A stretch of DNA of 64,000 nt from Bedellia somnulentella (GCA_963576735.1 OY755181.1:16691261-16755260); one strand, 5' to 3'; numbered from the stretch's first letter, positions 52,901-63,591 are shown. Notes: generated by a model not told the origin, from the letters alone. Numbers and translations are program-made.

Positions 52901-55900
52901 GTTTATAATAATACGGTTTTGAAAAAAATACATCGAAATCTTGAAGCTTTTCTGCAGTGAAATTGGCGATTCAAAACATGATTAATAAATTTTCGCTCGA
53001 TAGAAAAAAATCGCCAACATACCTCTAATTACACTCTTTAAAATGGTTTCACATTTTATTTATTATACCTTTCATATAACTTACATCATACTTTGAACAT
53101 TTGTATTTCTAATAATAATTGGCGATTATTTTTCTTTTTTAATAAATTCAATAAAACAAATATTTTAAAATCATCGATAATCACGGTCCTACTCGTGCCC
53201 GAGCGCCGCCCGCCGCTCGATCAGAGTAGGCTTGGGTAGATCCAGCTCCGCGAGGGGATTCGAATCACCAGGTTCAGGCTCAGTTCCGGTACTGAATCCT
53301 CTTAACCGGGCCGGACCGCTTATCGAATCCGGCTCGGTTAAGAAATTCGGAACTGAATCAAACAACCAAAAAATACCACGCTTACTTCGCGGAACATAAC
53401 GATTGCTGTTGACATACATGTAAAAATCAATTAACTCATATGTATAATGATTCTGTTTGTGTACAGGCTAGGTTCGCTAACATACAAATATCCATATGTA
53501 AAAAAATAATAATATTTAGAAACATCTTAACAACATCTTATATCAATATCTACACATAAATATATGCAAATCAGAAAGTGACACAACATAAAACACTATC
53601 ATATTTATAATATCACTATAAACACCATTATTTATGAAAAGATTGATAAATCTATTAAACGAAATTGGCAAACAAAGAACAAAAAAGGACAACTCTCTTT
53701 TCGTCTCTGTCTCCCGAGTTCAAATTGTATTACATTCTTGTCTCGCTCTCACATTCAGCAAGCAAAGCAAATTTAACGGTAATAATCGAACCGATCCTGA
53801 ACCTGATGCCTGAGCCTGTTGTTCGAAAACAATAAAACCGAGCCGGTGCGGAGCGGCCCGGTTAAGCGAACCTGCACCTGATAAGAAAGAGTGGGGCCGG
53901 TTAGGCCAATCAGGTTCACGCAGGGATTCGAATCATTTGAATCCACCGAGCCGGACCTACACACTGCTAGATCAGAGCTCGGCGAGCTGCCTTAGAGGTT
54001 GGACCTGTGTCGCGCGCGCCTTGAGTTACAGATCTAACAATTTACGCGCGTGCGGCGCCGTTAGTGTGCGAGTGACCTATCTGTATACGATGCGTGTCAA
54101 TGTAGGCGTGAGAGTGACTGTGCGTACGGTAAGCATTAGCAAAAATAAAAGAATTCATTAAATTTATAGATTTCACTCATTTTTATATTTTATGTTATTA
54201 TTATTATTAATTTATTAGGAGTGGGAAAAAGAACAAAATCGTTAAAGTAACTTCTAATTTCAATGAATAATATTAAATACCTAGTTACAGGTGTAAACTG
54301 CTGACAATTACATACATATACTCACGGCTATAAATCCCTTAACGGGATAGCCAGAGCTTTGGAATGAAAAATTCTTCAGCCACTTTTGGAAGTTGATTTG
54401 GGAAAAGATTGTAATAATAAATTATTTCGTTGACGGTTCTCCAACCACATCGCCCAAAAATCACTTAATAATCCACTAAAGCCTAAGTCGCCTCTTACGA
54501 TCACGGGTAGAAATGGGGTAGTGTTATTCGAAGCCGACATGACACGGCGAAAATTTTGAAATTAACAGTGTAATAATTTTGTATAAACTGACAGGGGTAG
54601 ACAAATCTATCCTATCATTACATTTTATATTGTAAACGGCTATGGTAGAAATTTTTTTTGAATTTGACAACCTTGGGTAAGCGATACAGTTTTCGTCACC
54701 CTGACTGTTATAGCCACTCGCAAATATTTTAGAAATAAAATGTAAATAGTCATAAACAAATGTCCGAACCCAATACCATAGAAAATATTTGCGAATGGCT
54801 AAAACTGTCGAGTTGACAAAAACTGTATTGCTTACCCTACTGTATGTTTTTAAAACGCGCGCACTGCGTCGCGTCGAGGATACGGCCGCCAGATCGGCGC
54901 GCAAGCGCTTCCCCGCGCCCGCGGGGGCAGCACCCCCTGAGATGATATTTTTCGCTGAACCAACGGCGCCTTAACTCGTTTTGATGTGCACTAAAATACG
55001 CCGTTGTGATATTGAGGCATAGATAGTGGTACAAACCATGACATGTTGTACAAGCTAGGGACTCGGCGAGGTATTTGACGGATCCGTTGCATGACATACA
55101 CTTCATAATTAAAGTTGAAGTAGTCGGTTGAAATTTATAATAATAAATTTATGTGGGTAGGATGAAAAAATCATACAAGACCAAGTTGTTGCATAAAAAA
55201 AGAACGTCACTCTTGACAATATCGGTCACTGACCTGTACGATCGGGTGTCTTCGGCTGTGAATCGTGAATTGTCGGCACCTGCGTAGTCGCTGTATAGCG
55301 CGTCAAGGTTGCTTCGTGACGTAACACGCCGCTTGAAGTCAATGACCTCTTTCGTTCGTATCACTTCGGTATGCTTCGGTTATCTCCGGTGTGTTTCGTT
55401 CTTAACAGCTCGATGCGTAGGTCAGTTTCACAAAATAATTTAGAAAATAAATCGGTTTTTTCCTTAATATTCGTAAAGTAATTTAAAATCTGGTTTCACT
55501 ATGTTAGAACTATCTGTTTAAGCTTTCCAACTATATGTAATATAATCCAGAAAGTTAAATAAGAACTATTATTTACTAAATAAATCCACGGAGTGAAAAG
55601 ATATACGTGTGGCTTTAAGTAAGAACAGCGGTCGAAAAGCATATATATTGCATATGTATTGTATTTATTGAATATTATTTATTTTAGGGAATACTATCTG
55701 TATCTGTAAGTGTATTAGAACTTAATAAATATTTAGTAATACTTAAAATAGATAGATAATAGTTTGATGAATAATTTTAGTTTTTAAGCAAATCAGTTTA
55801 ATTTATTGGACATCTACCGAACATGTTTTTAATCCAGCAAATCTTTCCATTAATGGGTTGTCTGGAAGAGATCGCTCTTAGTGATAAGACCGCCAGTTGT

Positions 55901-58900
55901 ACTTTGGCTTTTATACCGATCTTTTTTTGTAATTGTTGTTTTTATTTTGTAATGTGCAATAAAGAGTTTTATTATTATTATTATTAAATATTTGGTTTGT
56001 TTCTAGATTCATTTTATATTTTTATTCAAAATGTTTGTAAGTCTTTGCCACACATTTAGGGGAACTTCCGAGGCGCATATCTCTTAAACAATGTGACCTA
56101 AAGGAAGGGCCCAGGGGACCTTTTATGCTTATTTTTAAAAAACCAATAAACACTAATAAAAAAAATATGTCCCCATAATGCCCCATTTAGTACACCTGAC
56201 TTATTATTATTTGATGGCATTTAAAGATTGATCAATCAAAGCTCAAGATATTTGCCAGGATCAAATGATGTAGTTATCGATAGTCTCTGCCTATCCCAAT
56301 TCAAACTAATGGGATATATGTATGTATTGTAGGTGTATTTTTAAGTAGTTTTTAGTGAGAGATTTTAATAATTTTTTTAATGCTTTTTTTCAGGAAAGAA
56401 AAACAAATACAATAAAAGATTTCCTGTCCATATCAGGCTACTTGCATGTTTCTCACATGATGATTTTCACCGAGACAGAACTGGGTACTTACATGAGACT
56501 CGCAAGGTTGCCGCGGGGACCAACACTAACTTTCCGAGTGCATCAGGTATGATAAAGAATCCTCATTTAGTTAATAAATAAAAATAAGACAAAATAAGGT
56601 ATAAAAAAGCAGTAGTAGGAAATATCTGTGCATTTTGCTGACATGTGTCTGCATCAATATATAATTTTATTCACAGATATTTTCCACACATGCAATTGCT
56701 AGCACAAGCGACCTATATATCGCGTGGTATAAAACCGTCATCTCTTTCGCACTTACATAGTTTTGTATGCTTTTATCTCATTCTAACTGGCAGATTCACG
56801 AAAAAATAATGCTCGTACTAGGCCTCCAAATACTCTTACTGCAATCAACAATGTCTTTTATATTAGTTTATAATTCCTGTCTCATTTATTTCACTTTCCA
56901 TCCCACCACACTGAACCCCATTAGCTCTATCATATGTTATTGGATTGAATCAAGCGTTACTTTGGGGAAATCCATAGCAATACAAATGTTAATAAGGGAC
57001 TTCGCTTAATTACGGCATACGGCGGCATACGTAATTAAATACGGCTTTGACTTGCGGCATGAACTCTGCGCCGCCCGCCCTCCCACTTTTGAGAATTCAA
57101 AAAGCATATAACGCAGCACACACACCCGCAAGCGAAAACCACAATTATGCGACACGTTTCGATCCTACCCGAGTCATTTATTCATTAACTATCCAGCATT
57201 AGACGGTTTGGCAGCTGACCACCGAGTCCTGAAGACTGCAGGTATTTAGCGGAATTAAAAGTGCTAACAGACGATCGAACATGTACGGCGCGCACCAGTG
57301 TTCGTGGTACGGGCCGTACCAAGAACGAACGTGTGTAGCGTGGTTCGCCGCACATAATTATTATTAATATTGGTGCGGGCTGGTTCGAAGCGCTTGCGGT
57401 GCACGGTGCGATGGTGCGCGCCGTACATGTTCGATCGTCTGTAGGCTAGAGCGCACCGCACAGTGCGATGGTGCGCGCCGTACATGTTCGATCGTCTGTT
57501 AGCACTTTAAGCGAAGTCACTTAAAAGCCTTATACACGATCGGTTTCCGACCACCGACCGTGTGTCCTTGGTCGGAACAACCGATTTTTGTATTCGTTCT
57601 CCACGGTCGGTGGTTGAAATCAACTTGTCAGTTCAATCGGAAGATATGCGATTCCGACCAAGGCCGTTGACATCAACCAAATATCGGTTGGAACAACAGA
57701 CTTCTACACTGTCCATTTTTATATCAAATCAACCAAGGCCACCATGGCGTATAAGGTTGGTTATTAATATTTGTACAGCTATCGTATGTTGTTATTTCAG
57801 TTCGCCCTGTCCCGCGACGTGCGTTCCTCCCTGCGCAAGCAATACGTGATAGAGAAGGCGTTCCAGCACGCGCCATTGATCGTCCTCAACAGCTTCTCTG
57901 GGGAAGGCATGCATATGAAACTGATGGCTACCATGTTTCAGAATATGTTTCCTACTATCAATATTACTACTGTGAGTTATTTCACTTTAGACACATATCT
58001 ACTCGGCGCCCTGATTACGTATCTTTAGCGACCACGATTGTGACGCAAGTTGCATAATTGTCGCTGTCAAAAGTGTCAAAACGCATACAAGTTTATGACA
58101 TTGACAGCGATAATCGTGCAACTTGCGACACAATCGTCAGTCGCAAAAGATACGTAATCAGGTGGCGGGTGTTTCATTTTTGTATGCTAATTTTTTTTTG
58201 TTAAATTTCTCCAGTTTTCGCTCGTCTTCCGGGGCTATGTCTTTCAAAAACTATATATACCAAATTTTAAGAAGATAGGATGATATTTAGAGGTTGCACA
58301 CTTTGGTCACTTTTACAGAATTATATATAGAAATAAGTCCATAGTATGCAAAAGTGACAAATTTGTGCAACCCTTAATTATTGACCAAACTCAATAATAT
58401 TTGGCATATATAATTCTGTTATACATAGACCCAGGGGGCGAGCGAAAATTTGTGAAAATCAAAACTTTTTCAAAATGAAACACCCTAATATCTACACATA
58501 ATCATGCTTTTAGAGTTGGCAGAGAGATAGCCAATTTGAACAATACTGGCAATCCTCTCACTTTGACGACGTCCGTGGTCGAGTGGGTAAGTGACTAGCT
58601 TCACGGTCTGGAGGTCGCGGGCTCGATCCCCGCTGAGAGCAATATTTGTGTTATGAGCATAAATTATTGTTTCTTAGTCTTGGATGTTATTTATAAGCAT
58701 AAGCATAATAAGCATAAGCATAAACGTTCACGCCGAATATCCCCGAAGGGGTTGGCAGAGGTACTAATACTTCTGAACATCACGTGACTTTGTCATCTGG
58801 TGTTCAGAGTACCCACATTTTGCATGGACAGTGTACTCACGTGATAGGGGGCAGGCCTATCGCCGTTTTGTACGAATACACTGTCACATGACTAAGTACA

Positions 58901-61900
58901 ACTCAGCCATGTGGGTTTCCTCACGATGTTTTCCCTCACCGTTAACAACCATGATAAATTAACCACACATATGTCTTTAGAAAAGACAAATTGGTGTAGG
59001 TAGTGGTGTAGGTTGTGTAGGATTTGAACACTAGTCGTTTGCACGATAACCGAGTGTTCTACCCACTGGGCTATCACGGTTGTTATTTATATGTGTATTA
59101 TATAATATTAAATATATCGTTGAGTTAGTATCCCATAATACAAGTTTACTTAGTTTGGGGCTAACTTAATCTGTGTAAAATATGTCCGTACATTTATATT
59201 TATAACTAGCTGACCCGACAGACTTCGTACTGTAAATTTGCTTATGCCGAACTTAAGGCGTTTTTATAAAAAATAATGTCAAGGGTGGACAACCCTTAAC
59301 ACTTAGGGGTATGAAAAATTGATGTTAGCCGATTCTCAGACCTACTGAATATGCATGCAAAATTTGGTTAAAATCGGTAAAGTCGTTTCGGAGGAGTACG
59401 GAGACAAACATTGTGCCACGAGAATTTAACATAACATAAACGTTCACGCCGAATATCCCCGAAGGGGTTGGCAGAGGTACAAATACTTCTGAACATCACG
59501 TGACTTTCTCACCTGGTGTTCAGAGTACCCACGTTTTGCATGGACAGTGTACTCACGTGATAGGGGGCAGGCCTATCGCCGTTTTGTCCGAATACACTGT
59601 CAATTTTATATATTAGATTTATCTGAAACAAACATGTTTTTTTCTGTATCATGTTTATCTAGATAATAAACTGTGTTGTATCACTGTATTAATGTTGTAT
59701 ATAATTGAAATATTTAGTACTATATTACTCTCCCATCTGATTCTAAATCATATGACACAAGAATGCAAATTTTATATGGACTGGTCAAAATTTAATAAGT
59801 AAGTTTGGTGATACTAAGTGGGGATACACGGCAATATATAATATAGCATGGTCTAAAATAACTATTGTGACATCTAATATGTCAAATACCTTTATAAAGT
59901 TTGATTTGATTTGATTTGACGATGTAAGTTGAATACCAATTGTAATATTTTGATGTTTTTAGGTTAAGTTAAAGAACATACGGCGTTGTGTGCTGATGAA
60001 CTACAATCCGTCCACGAAAATGGTAGATTTACGTCATTATGTAATACGGGCTATACCAGTAGGATTGAATAAGGGTACTAAAAAGGTAATAGCAATTTAT
60101 TTTTGTGTTTCCCCTATTGATTTATTGTGTGAGTAGAGCATTTAATATTACATAAATATAATAATATAGAATATTATAAAATAACAGACAAAGTATTTGG
60201 GATCTACTATTATGCAACAATATTACTTACTTCTCATGCACAGCAACGAAGAGGACTCTGACTCAGAATTGTGTTACATTCATAATATAATTTGAGTTTT
60301 AATATTATTATTATTTATTTTATGCCTTCCATTTTGGTTATTGACTTACGTGAACATCAGTATTAATTATTATCTATGATTTTTCTAGGTAGTACAAGGC
60401 AAGATACCAAATCTGAACAAATGCAAGGATATGTCAGAGTTTTTCGATAAGTAAGTTAACATTTTGTAAAATATTTTTTACATTCACAACACTAGTTTCA
60501 GTCGGAATGAGCATGGCTTCAGATGCTCAAAAGTATCGGGTCAAGTCAAATAAAAAAAAGTGAATGTAAAGTGTTTCTTGGTTGCTTTACGGACACCTTC
60601 CGAAGCAACGGATTAATAAGTAAATTTAATAATTTTGACCTTCAAAAAATGATAGTATTTAACTTAATTTTGAAAAATAAACTATTGACTTTTTTTGAGT
60701 CCCAAATCGCTCCTACATATCAGGATCTAACTTCTTAACTTGTAGTTAATTTATTACTGTTGTAAATGGTGGGGTAAAATATTTTAGACTCAAACTAGAG
60801 TTATTATTTAATTACACTAACTATATGGGGGCTTTCAGAGTCTTCATGTTTACTAATGATATATTTATAAACATGATTTATTTATAGTTAAGTTGATGAA
60901 GCTATGTCAACGATTAATCACTAGTGACAATTCGAAGGATAGAAACATTTTGTTTTGGGTCACCAGAGTTCTTATTTTAAATTAAAGATTAAGTACACAT
61001 ATATAAAATCCACAAAAAAAATTAGAAAAAATATAAATATTGTCCATTTAGCCTTATTTGCCTAAAGTATAACTGAAAAATATATTCAAATTTGGACCAT
61101 TCTTCCTTACCCAGAGCCGCATTATTATCAGAAAGTGAGTTTGAAGACGACAACAACCAAATAGTGTTGCCACAAACTCTCTCGTCCAGAGGAGCGGCCG
61201 TCAACTCTACCTCCGCTATACGACTGGTCGAGTTGGGGCCAAGGATCTCGTTTCAACTTATTAAGGTATTGCATACATACATACATATACTCACGGCTTT
61301 AAATCTCTAGAAAGGGTAGCCAGAGCTTGAGAATAAGAAGTTTCTCAGCCGTTTTTGCAAAGATAGTTAAATAAAGATTGTTGGTTTGGGTCGCCAACCG
61401 CATCTTCCAAAATTCACTTAAAAAGCACCAATACCCTTAGTCGTCTCTTACGAACAACCACGAGAAAAAAGGGGTAGTGTAATTGTAAACTACTGTATCA
61501 GAAAGTGACTTCGAAGACGATGGAAACCACAGCGTGCTGCCATAAAGGTATTCTTATTATGAAATACTATACATAAAATCGTTCCGTTACTGACTCGTAA
61601 TTCACGGACAGACAGCGCACTATAATCGGCTGGACCTGAAGAGCTGAGGGCTAGAAATAATTCCCACGGAAACGGTGATCAAGAAATATTTAAGTTTATA
61701 TGAAACTTCTGTGATTTCGGTTCTATCATGATTAAATTTGGTATAAAGACTCTTCTACAGATATAAGGTATTACGAAAGGATTACTAGAAATTCTTACGG
61801 GGACAGGAATCCCAGAAGATAAAAGTTTATATTCATACATAAATACATACATATACTCACGGCTATACCCGCATTATTATCCCTTGAAGGAGTAGCCAGT

Positions 61901-63585
61901 GCTAGGGAATTAAAAAGTCCTCAGCCACTTTTGGAAGTTGCATGGGGAAAAGATGGTGAAATAAAGGTTGTTGGTAAAGCCCATTGGGGTACGGTATTGA
62001 CCGTTAGTCGCCTCCTACGTACACCCACCGTAAGAAATGGGGTAGTGCTATTCACATACAGACATCCATACTCATACCTACTCACGGCTATCAGTTATAC
62101 AGCATATAAAGTTTATATCTTAAATATTTTGGGCATTTTGGCACATACAGAGGATGGATGAAAGAAAATTAGTTAGAGACATGGAGAGCCAATTTGCTTT
62201 TGCAAATTCCTAATTGGCTTTTAGAAATAATTTATATTTATATATGATAAAGTTGCTGTGAGTCTCCCGAACAATGTAAAATAATTTAATTTGATTGGTA
62301 ATTTTTTGACCACGGACCACAGAGAACACATCTAGATCAAGTAGAGATTGTGCCTAAAAAGGCAGGCAGTTTTTTTATTACTTTTTGTCTACATTGTATT
62401 TTTTTATTTCAGGTTGAAGATGGGCTAATGGATGGTGAAGTGCTGTTCCACGAATTGATTGAGAAAACTGATGAAGAAAAGGCATACATTAAAAAGAAGA
62501 GAGAAGAAAAGAGGTATATAGCAGAATTTATCATACAATTATTTGATGTGGGTAACTAAAGCTCAAAAAGATAATTTATTAGAAAATTATACTATTATTT
62601 TCCCAGTAATTAAAAAAAACAGTTTTGTCATGCATTTCAGTATTTGATGGGGTTTTGGTTAGATTTTTGGTACTTGTCATTAAATATATTAGGGTGCACA
62701 GTCTAATCAAGTTTTTCCCAAAACAGTAGGAATGGTGCAATAACAGTTTTAATTGACACATATTGCCACAATAAAATAAATTTGTCAAGTGCTATAACTA
62801 ATTTTCTTTCAGACGTCAAAAAGAGAAGAGGAAGTCTCAACAAGAGGAGAACATAAAACGCAAACAGCGGGAGAAAGAAGAATTGAAACAGAAATCAATG
62901 GAAGGTATCAAGAAAAAGAAGGAAGTCACGGAAAACCAAAGGTATGTTAAATGAGACAAAAAATACGATAGGAAGAAATTTAGATTAGAATTAGATGTCT
63001 AGATTCCGCAACTTTGTTTTATTACACAATATGGACAATAGACATACAAATAATCCTAATCCTACATAAAATACATCTTCAGTGTCCAATGAATTTTGAG
63101 GCTAACTTGTTTAATCTCCACTAAGTTCACTTTTTTCTAATTTATTATTTTCATACAAGCCCTTTTATTCTTCTTATTTCGAAACCCCACCTTTCGGGTC
63201 TTTGAGTGACCCTCCTCCACTGACAACGTCATCCACATTGGTTCTTTATATCTCTTTCGCCTCTTATTAAATGCAATAAAACACAAGTACTTACAGTTCT
63301 CCAAAATTAATAATGCACATAGAAATCTTCGTCGATGTTCTGCAACGATCGTGTTCCCCGAGCGTCGAGAGACGATATGTATATAGAGTAGTTAAGTGCA
63401 TGTCATAATTTATCAGTAACGGAATTTGCAAACGGCAAAAATGCCAAAAGAGAACAGCCAGAGCTCTATATTTTATTATTGTTTCAGGTTGATGGAACTT
63501 GCAGCAGCCGAGTCACAAACAATGGAGGAGGACGATGACGATGCTGAGTATTACAGGAAGGAAGTCGGTGCTGAGCCAGAGAAAG
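46931..63585 (+). CDS. ppan: PPAN / Peter Pan (SSF1-like) ribosome-biogenesis protein, 3' end outside window
   Basis: Nine exons: 46931-47116, 56394-56546, 57801-57971, 59963-60085, 60389-60450, 61115-61265, 62413-62513, 62813-62941 and 63488-63585. Introns are GT/AG with matching phases, giving 391 codons plus one base so far. The Brix domain spans roughly residues 28-285: APHSFVIHRGQ, LPRGPTLTFRV, PLIVLNSFSGEGMHMKLMAT, FPTIN, KNIRRCVLMNYN, RHYVIRAIPVG, then VELGPRISFQLIKVEDGL. A charged Lys/Glu-rich tail with an acidic patch (EEDDDDAEYY) follows. In the nucleolus this family helps 27S pre-rRNA processing and 60S subunit assembly. The remaining C-terminal exon(s) lie beyond 64000. Intron 1 is 9.3 kb. 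Confidence 0.96.
47117..47882. other. Start of PPAN intron 1
   Basis: AT-rich. It begins with GTAAGAAAG at the donor. Nothing else recognised before the LINE 3' end. Confidence 0.6.
48492..49245 (-). pseudogene. LINE ORF2 C-terminal part after a frame break
   Basis: About 250 codons on the minus strand, covering the RT thumb and C-terminal region (FVNPSKSKFMVLG, then HIINVVKNCMFRIKVLYKIR, then KRLIQRVQNACIRFCY, then RYQATKCWNNLPPPLK). This is the usual ending of CR1/L2 ORF2. It continues the ORF2 protein directly but in another frame, so a small indel lies near 49230-49245. Confidence 0.88.
49223..51328 (-). pseudogene. LINE ORF2: endonuclease and reverse transcriptase, frameshifted at the end
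   Basis: 701 codons from the ATG at 51328. The N-terminal APE-like endonuclease has LYNAQSLNT, NESWL, GTAYRPQW and LLGDFNINQLD. The position of the SDH motif reads GHSMIH instead. The RT domain has PKNPTPNNLKDLRPISLL, GFRKGVSTTTALLD, TLLDFSRAFD, GVPQGSILGP and the catalytic YADDVQIY. The frame ends prematurely at 49223, just after WASRDAL. The missing end is in the ORF at 48492-49245. Confidence 0.92.
51329..51940 (-). other. Spacer between LINE ORF1 and ORF2
   Basis: 612 bp, AT-rich. A 141-codon minus-strand frame exists (51325-51750), but its composition is that of AT-rich non-coding DNA and no motif was seen. Confidence 0.55.
51941..52846 (-). pseudogene. LINE ORF1 (PHD-end, coiled coil, RRM-like), 5'-truncated
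   Basis: The frame is open to about 52846 on the minus strand, above the GTG at 52783. Its start reads KKNWLCPTCNYPASRG, the last Cys pair of a PHD finger. A Ser/Asn-rich linker follows. A coiled coil comes next (FKNMFSELNSGIKTLNDSMR, then IKLERLENYEAEVEVLRNEV). The final domain binds nucleic acid (DVEITGVPEQKGENLDHMV, then RPIVLRLTRRSPREALVRAA, then GFKFTWKR). The first part of the PHD finger is missing here; a matching PHD start lies at 54930-55106. Confidence 0.8.
52871..53185. other. PPAN intron 1, AT-rich, unclassified
   Basis: No exon. GGCGATT/AATCGCC motifs recur in both orientations. Confidence 0.4.
53190..54020. repeat. GC-richer imperfect inverted repeat, probable mobile element
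   Basis: The left part (53190-53360) and right part (53790-53990) share inverted motifs: CTTAACCGGGCCG, GGATTCGAATCA and CTNGATCAGAG. The middle is AT-rich. The arms' composition contrasts sharply with the surroundings. ORFs in the arms have no family signature. Confidence 0.5.
54308..54545 (+). repeat. Repeat family A in PPAN intron 1
   Basis: CATACATATACTCACGGCTA to GAAGCCGACATGACAC, with the usual internal order. Confidence 0.75.
54672..54839. mobile_element. 168-bp stem-loop MITE
   Basis: The arms GGGTAAGCGATACAGTTTT and GCCACTCGCAAATATTT (54675-54731) pair with AAATATTTGCGAATGGC and AAACTGTATTGCTTACCC (54784-54838) with few mismatches. Non-coding. Confidence 0.7.
54840..55440 (-). mobile_element. 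5' fragment of a LINE with PHD-finger ORF1
   Basis: The minus-strand ATG at 55106 opens MKCMSCNGSV, then LACTTCHGLYHYLCLN. This is the start of a PHD-type zinc finger as found at the N-terminus of many insect CR1/L2 ORF1 proteins. GC-rich sequence follows to 54850. The preceding 330 bp would be its 5' UTR. It may be the detached 5' end of the LINE at 47883-52870, separated by later insertions. This is inference from complementary halves of the finger. Confidence 0.45.
55441..55850. other. PPAN intron 1, nothing recognised
   Basis: AT-rich, no supported feature. Confidence 0.5.
55851..55987 (+). repeat. LINE 3'-end fragment with ATT tail
   Basis: GGGTTGTCTGGAAGAGATCG, CTTAGTGATAAGACCGCC, TGTGCAATAAAGAG and then an ATT microsatellite. 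This matches the form of a widespread insect LINE 3' terminus. The rest of the element is absent. Confidence 0.6.
56257..56322 (+). repeat. Short interspersed repeat family C, copy 2
   Basis: TTGCCAGGATC, then ATCGATAGTCTCTGCCTA, then AATGGGA. Same motif order as 15885-15960. Confidence 0.5.
56718..56790 (-). repeat. Interspersed repeat family B, diverged inverted copy
   Basis: The inverse reads AGTTAGAATGAGATAAAAGC, then TAAGTGCGAAAGAGATGAC, then CCACGCGATA, matching the plus copies at 1706 and 18901. Confidence 0.5.
56996..57520. mobile_element. Nested inverted-repeat elements in PPAN intron 2
   Basis: The outer ends GACTTCGCTTAA (about 56998) and TTAAGCGAAGTC (about 57508) enclose an inner palindromic unit of about 57260-57508. 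Its ends, GTGCTAACAGACGATCGAAC and the inverse, border TTAA on both sides. The right arm motif GGTGCGCGCCGTACATGTTC also occurs in an extra tandem copy at about 57413-57442. No transposase ORF. Confidence 0.65.
57521..57745. repeat. CGGTCGG-rich imperfect palindrome
   Basis: CGACCACCGACCG / CGGTCGGTGG and CCTTGGTCGGAA / TTCCGACCAAGG occur in inverse. They suggest a degenerate foldback element between exon 2 and exon 3 of PPAN. Confidence 0.5.
58005..58168. mobile_element. Stem-loop MITE just after PPAN exon 3
   Basis: CTGATTACGTATCTTT, GCAAGTTGCA and CGCTGTCAA on the left pair with their inverse on the right over about 68 bp, with a loop of about 25 bp. Starts 34 bp after the exon 3 end. Confidence 0.75.
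58167..58490. mobile_element. TIR element of about 320 bp
   Basis: Ends GGGTGTTTCATTTT and AAAATGAAACACCC are exact inverses. It directly abuts the stem-loop MITE. Non-coding. Confidence 0.65.
58565..58690 (+). mobile_element. tRNA-derived SINE head, family S2
   Basis: GTCCGTGGTCGAGTGGGTAA (A box) and GCGGGCTCGATCCCCGCT (B box), followed by a body like 44318. It ends in an ATAAGC repeat at about 58692-58720. Confidence 0.7.
58722..59078 (-). mobile_element. tRNA-derived SINE, family S1, full copy
   Basis: The minus strand starts GTGATAGCCCAGTGGGTAGA and ends GGCGTGAACGTTTA; very similar to 25559-25909 over the whole length. Confidence 0.88.
59214..59436 (+). repeat. Interspersed repeat (GCTGACCCGACAGACTTCGT type)
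   Basis: Starts CTAGCTGACCCGACAGACT and ends with TTGGTTAAAATCGGTAAAGT, GAGTACGGAGACAAACA. It is typical of a repeat class abundant in Lepidoptera and interrupted by the following SINE. Confidence 0.55.
59438..59602 (-). mobile_element. SINE family S1, truncated (3' part only)
   Basis: Matches the 3' half of the S1 SINE, from the AACGTTCACGCCGAAT end to ACACTGTCA; the tRNA head is missing. Confidence 0.8.
59603..59962. other. PPAN intron 3 remainder
   Basis: AT-rich; the acceptor TTTTTAG precedes exon 4. Nothing else supported. Confidence 0.5.
60451..61114. other. PPAN intron 5
   Basis: Donor GTAAGT at 60451. No repeat of known type. A small ORF at 60523-60738 has no family signature. Confidence 0.55.
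61267..61490 (+). repeat. Repeat family A directly after PPAN exon 6
   Basis: Begins within a few bases of the exon 6 donor (CATACATACATACATATACT) and ends near GGGGTAGTGTAATTG. It separates exon 6 from its decayed copy. Confidence 0.7.
61490..61546 (+). pseudogene. Decayed, internally deleted copy of PPAN exon 6
   Basis: TCAGAAAGTGACTTCGAAGA and GTGCTGCCA match exon 6 (TCAGAAAGTGAGTTTGAAGA and GTGTTGCCA, 61128-61172). The copy then runs directly into TAAAG followed by GTATTC, resembling the exon 6 end (TTAAG, GTATTG). The middle of the exon is missing and a TAA is in frame, so it cannot replace exon 6. Confidence 0.6.
61832..62090 (+). repeat. Repeat family A in PPAN intron 6
   Basis: CATACATAAATACATACATA to GGGGTAGTGCTATTC, with CAGCCACTTTTGGAAGTTGC inside. 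A short restart (ACTCACGGCTATCAG) follows at about 62080. Confidence 0.7.
62942..63487. other. PPAN intron 8
   Basis: GT/AG, phase 2. No repeat recognised; contains a pyrimidine-rich stretch before the acceptor. Confidence 0.55.
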
Positions 63586-63591
63586 GTAATA

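Noticed and set aside
54524..54904. 126-codon minus-strand ORF
   Set aside because: It runs across a LINE fragment, a MITE and repeat family A; a composite of unrelated sequence.
57264..57485. 73-codon ORF with repeated YGAHHRTV peptides
   Set aside because: Translation of the palindromic MITE arms, not a gene.
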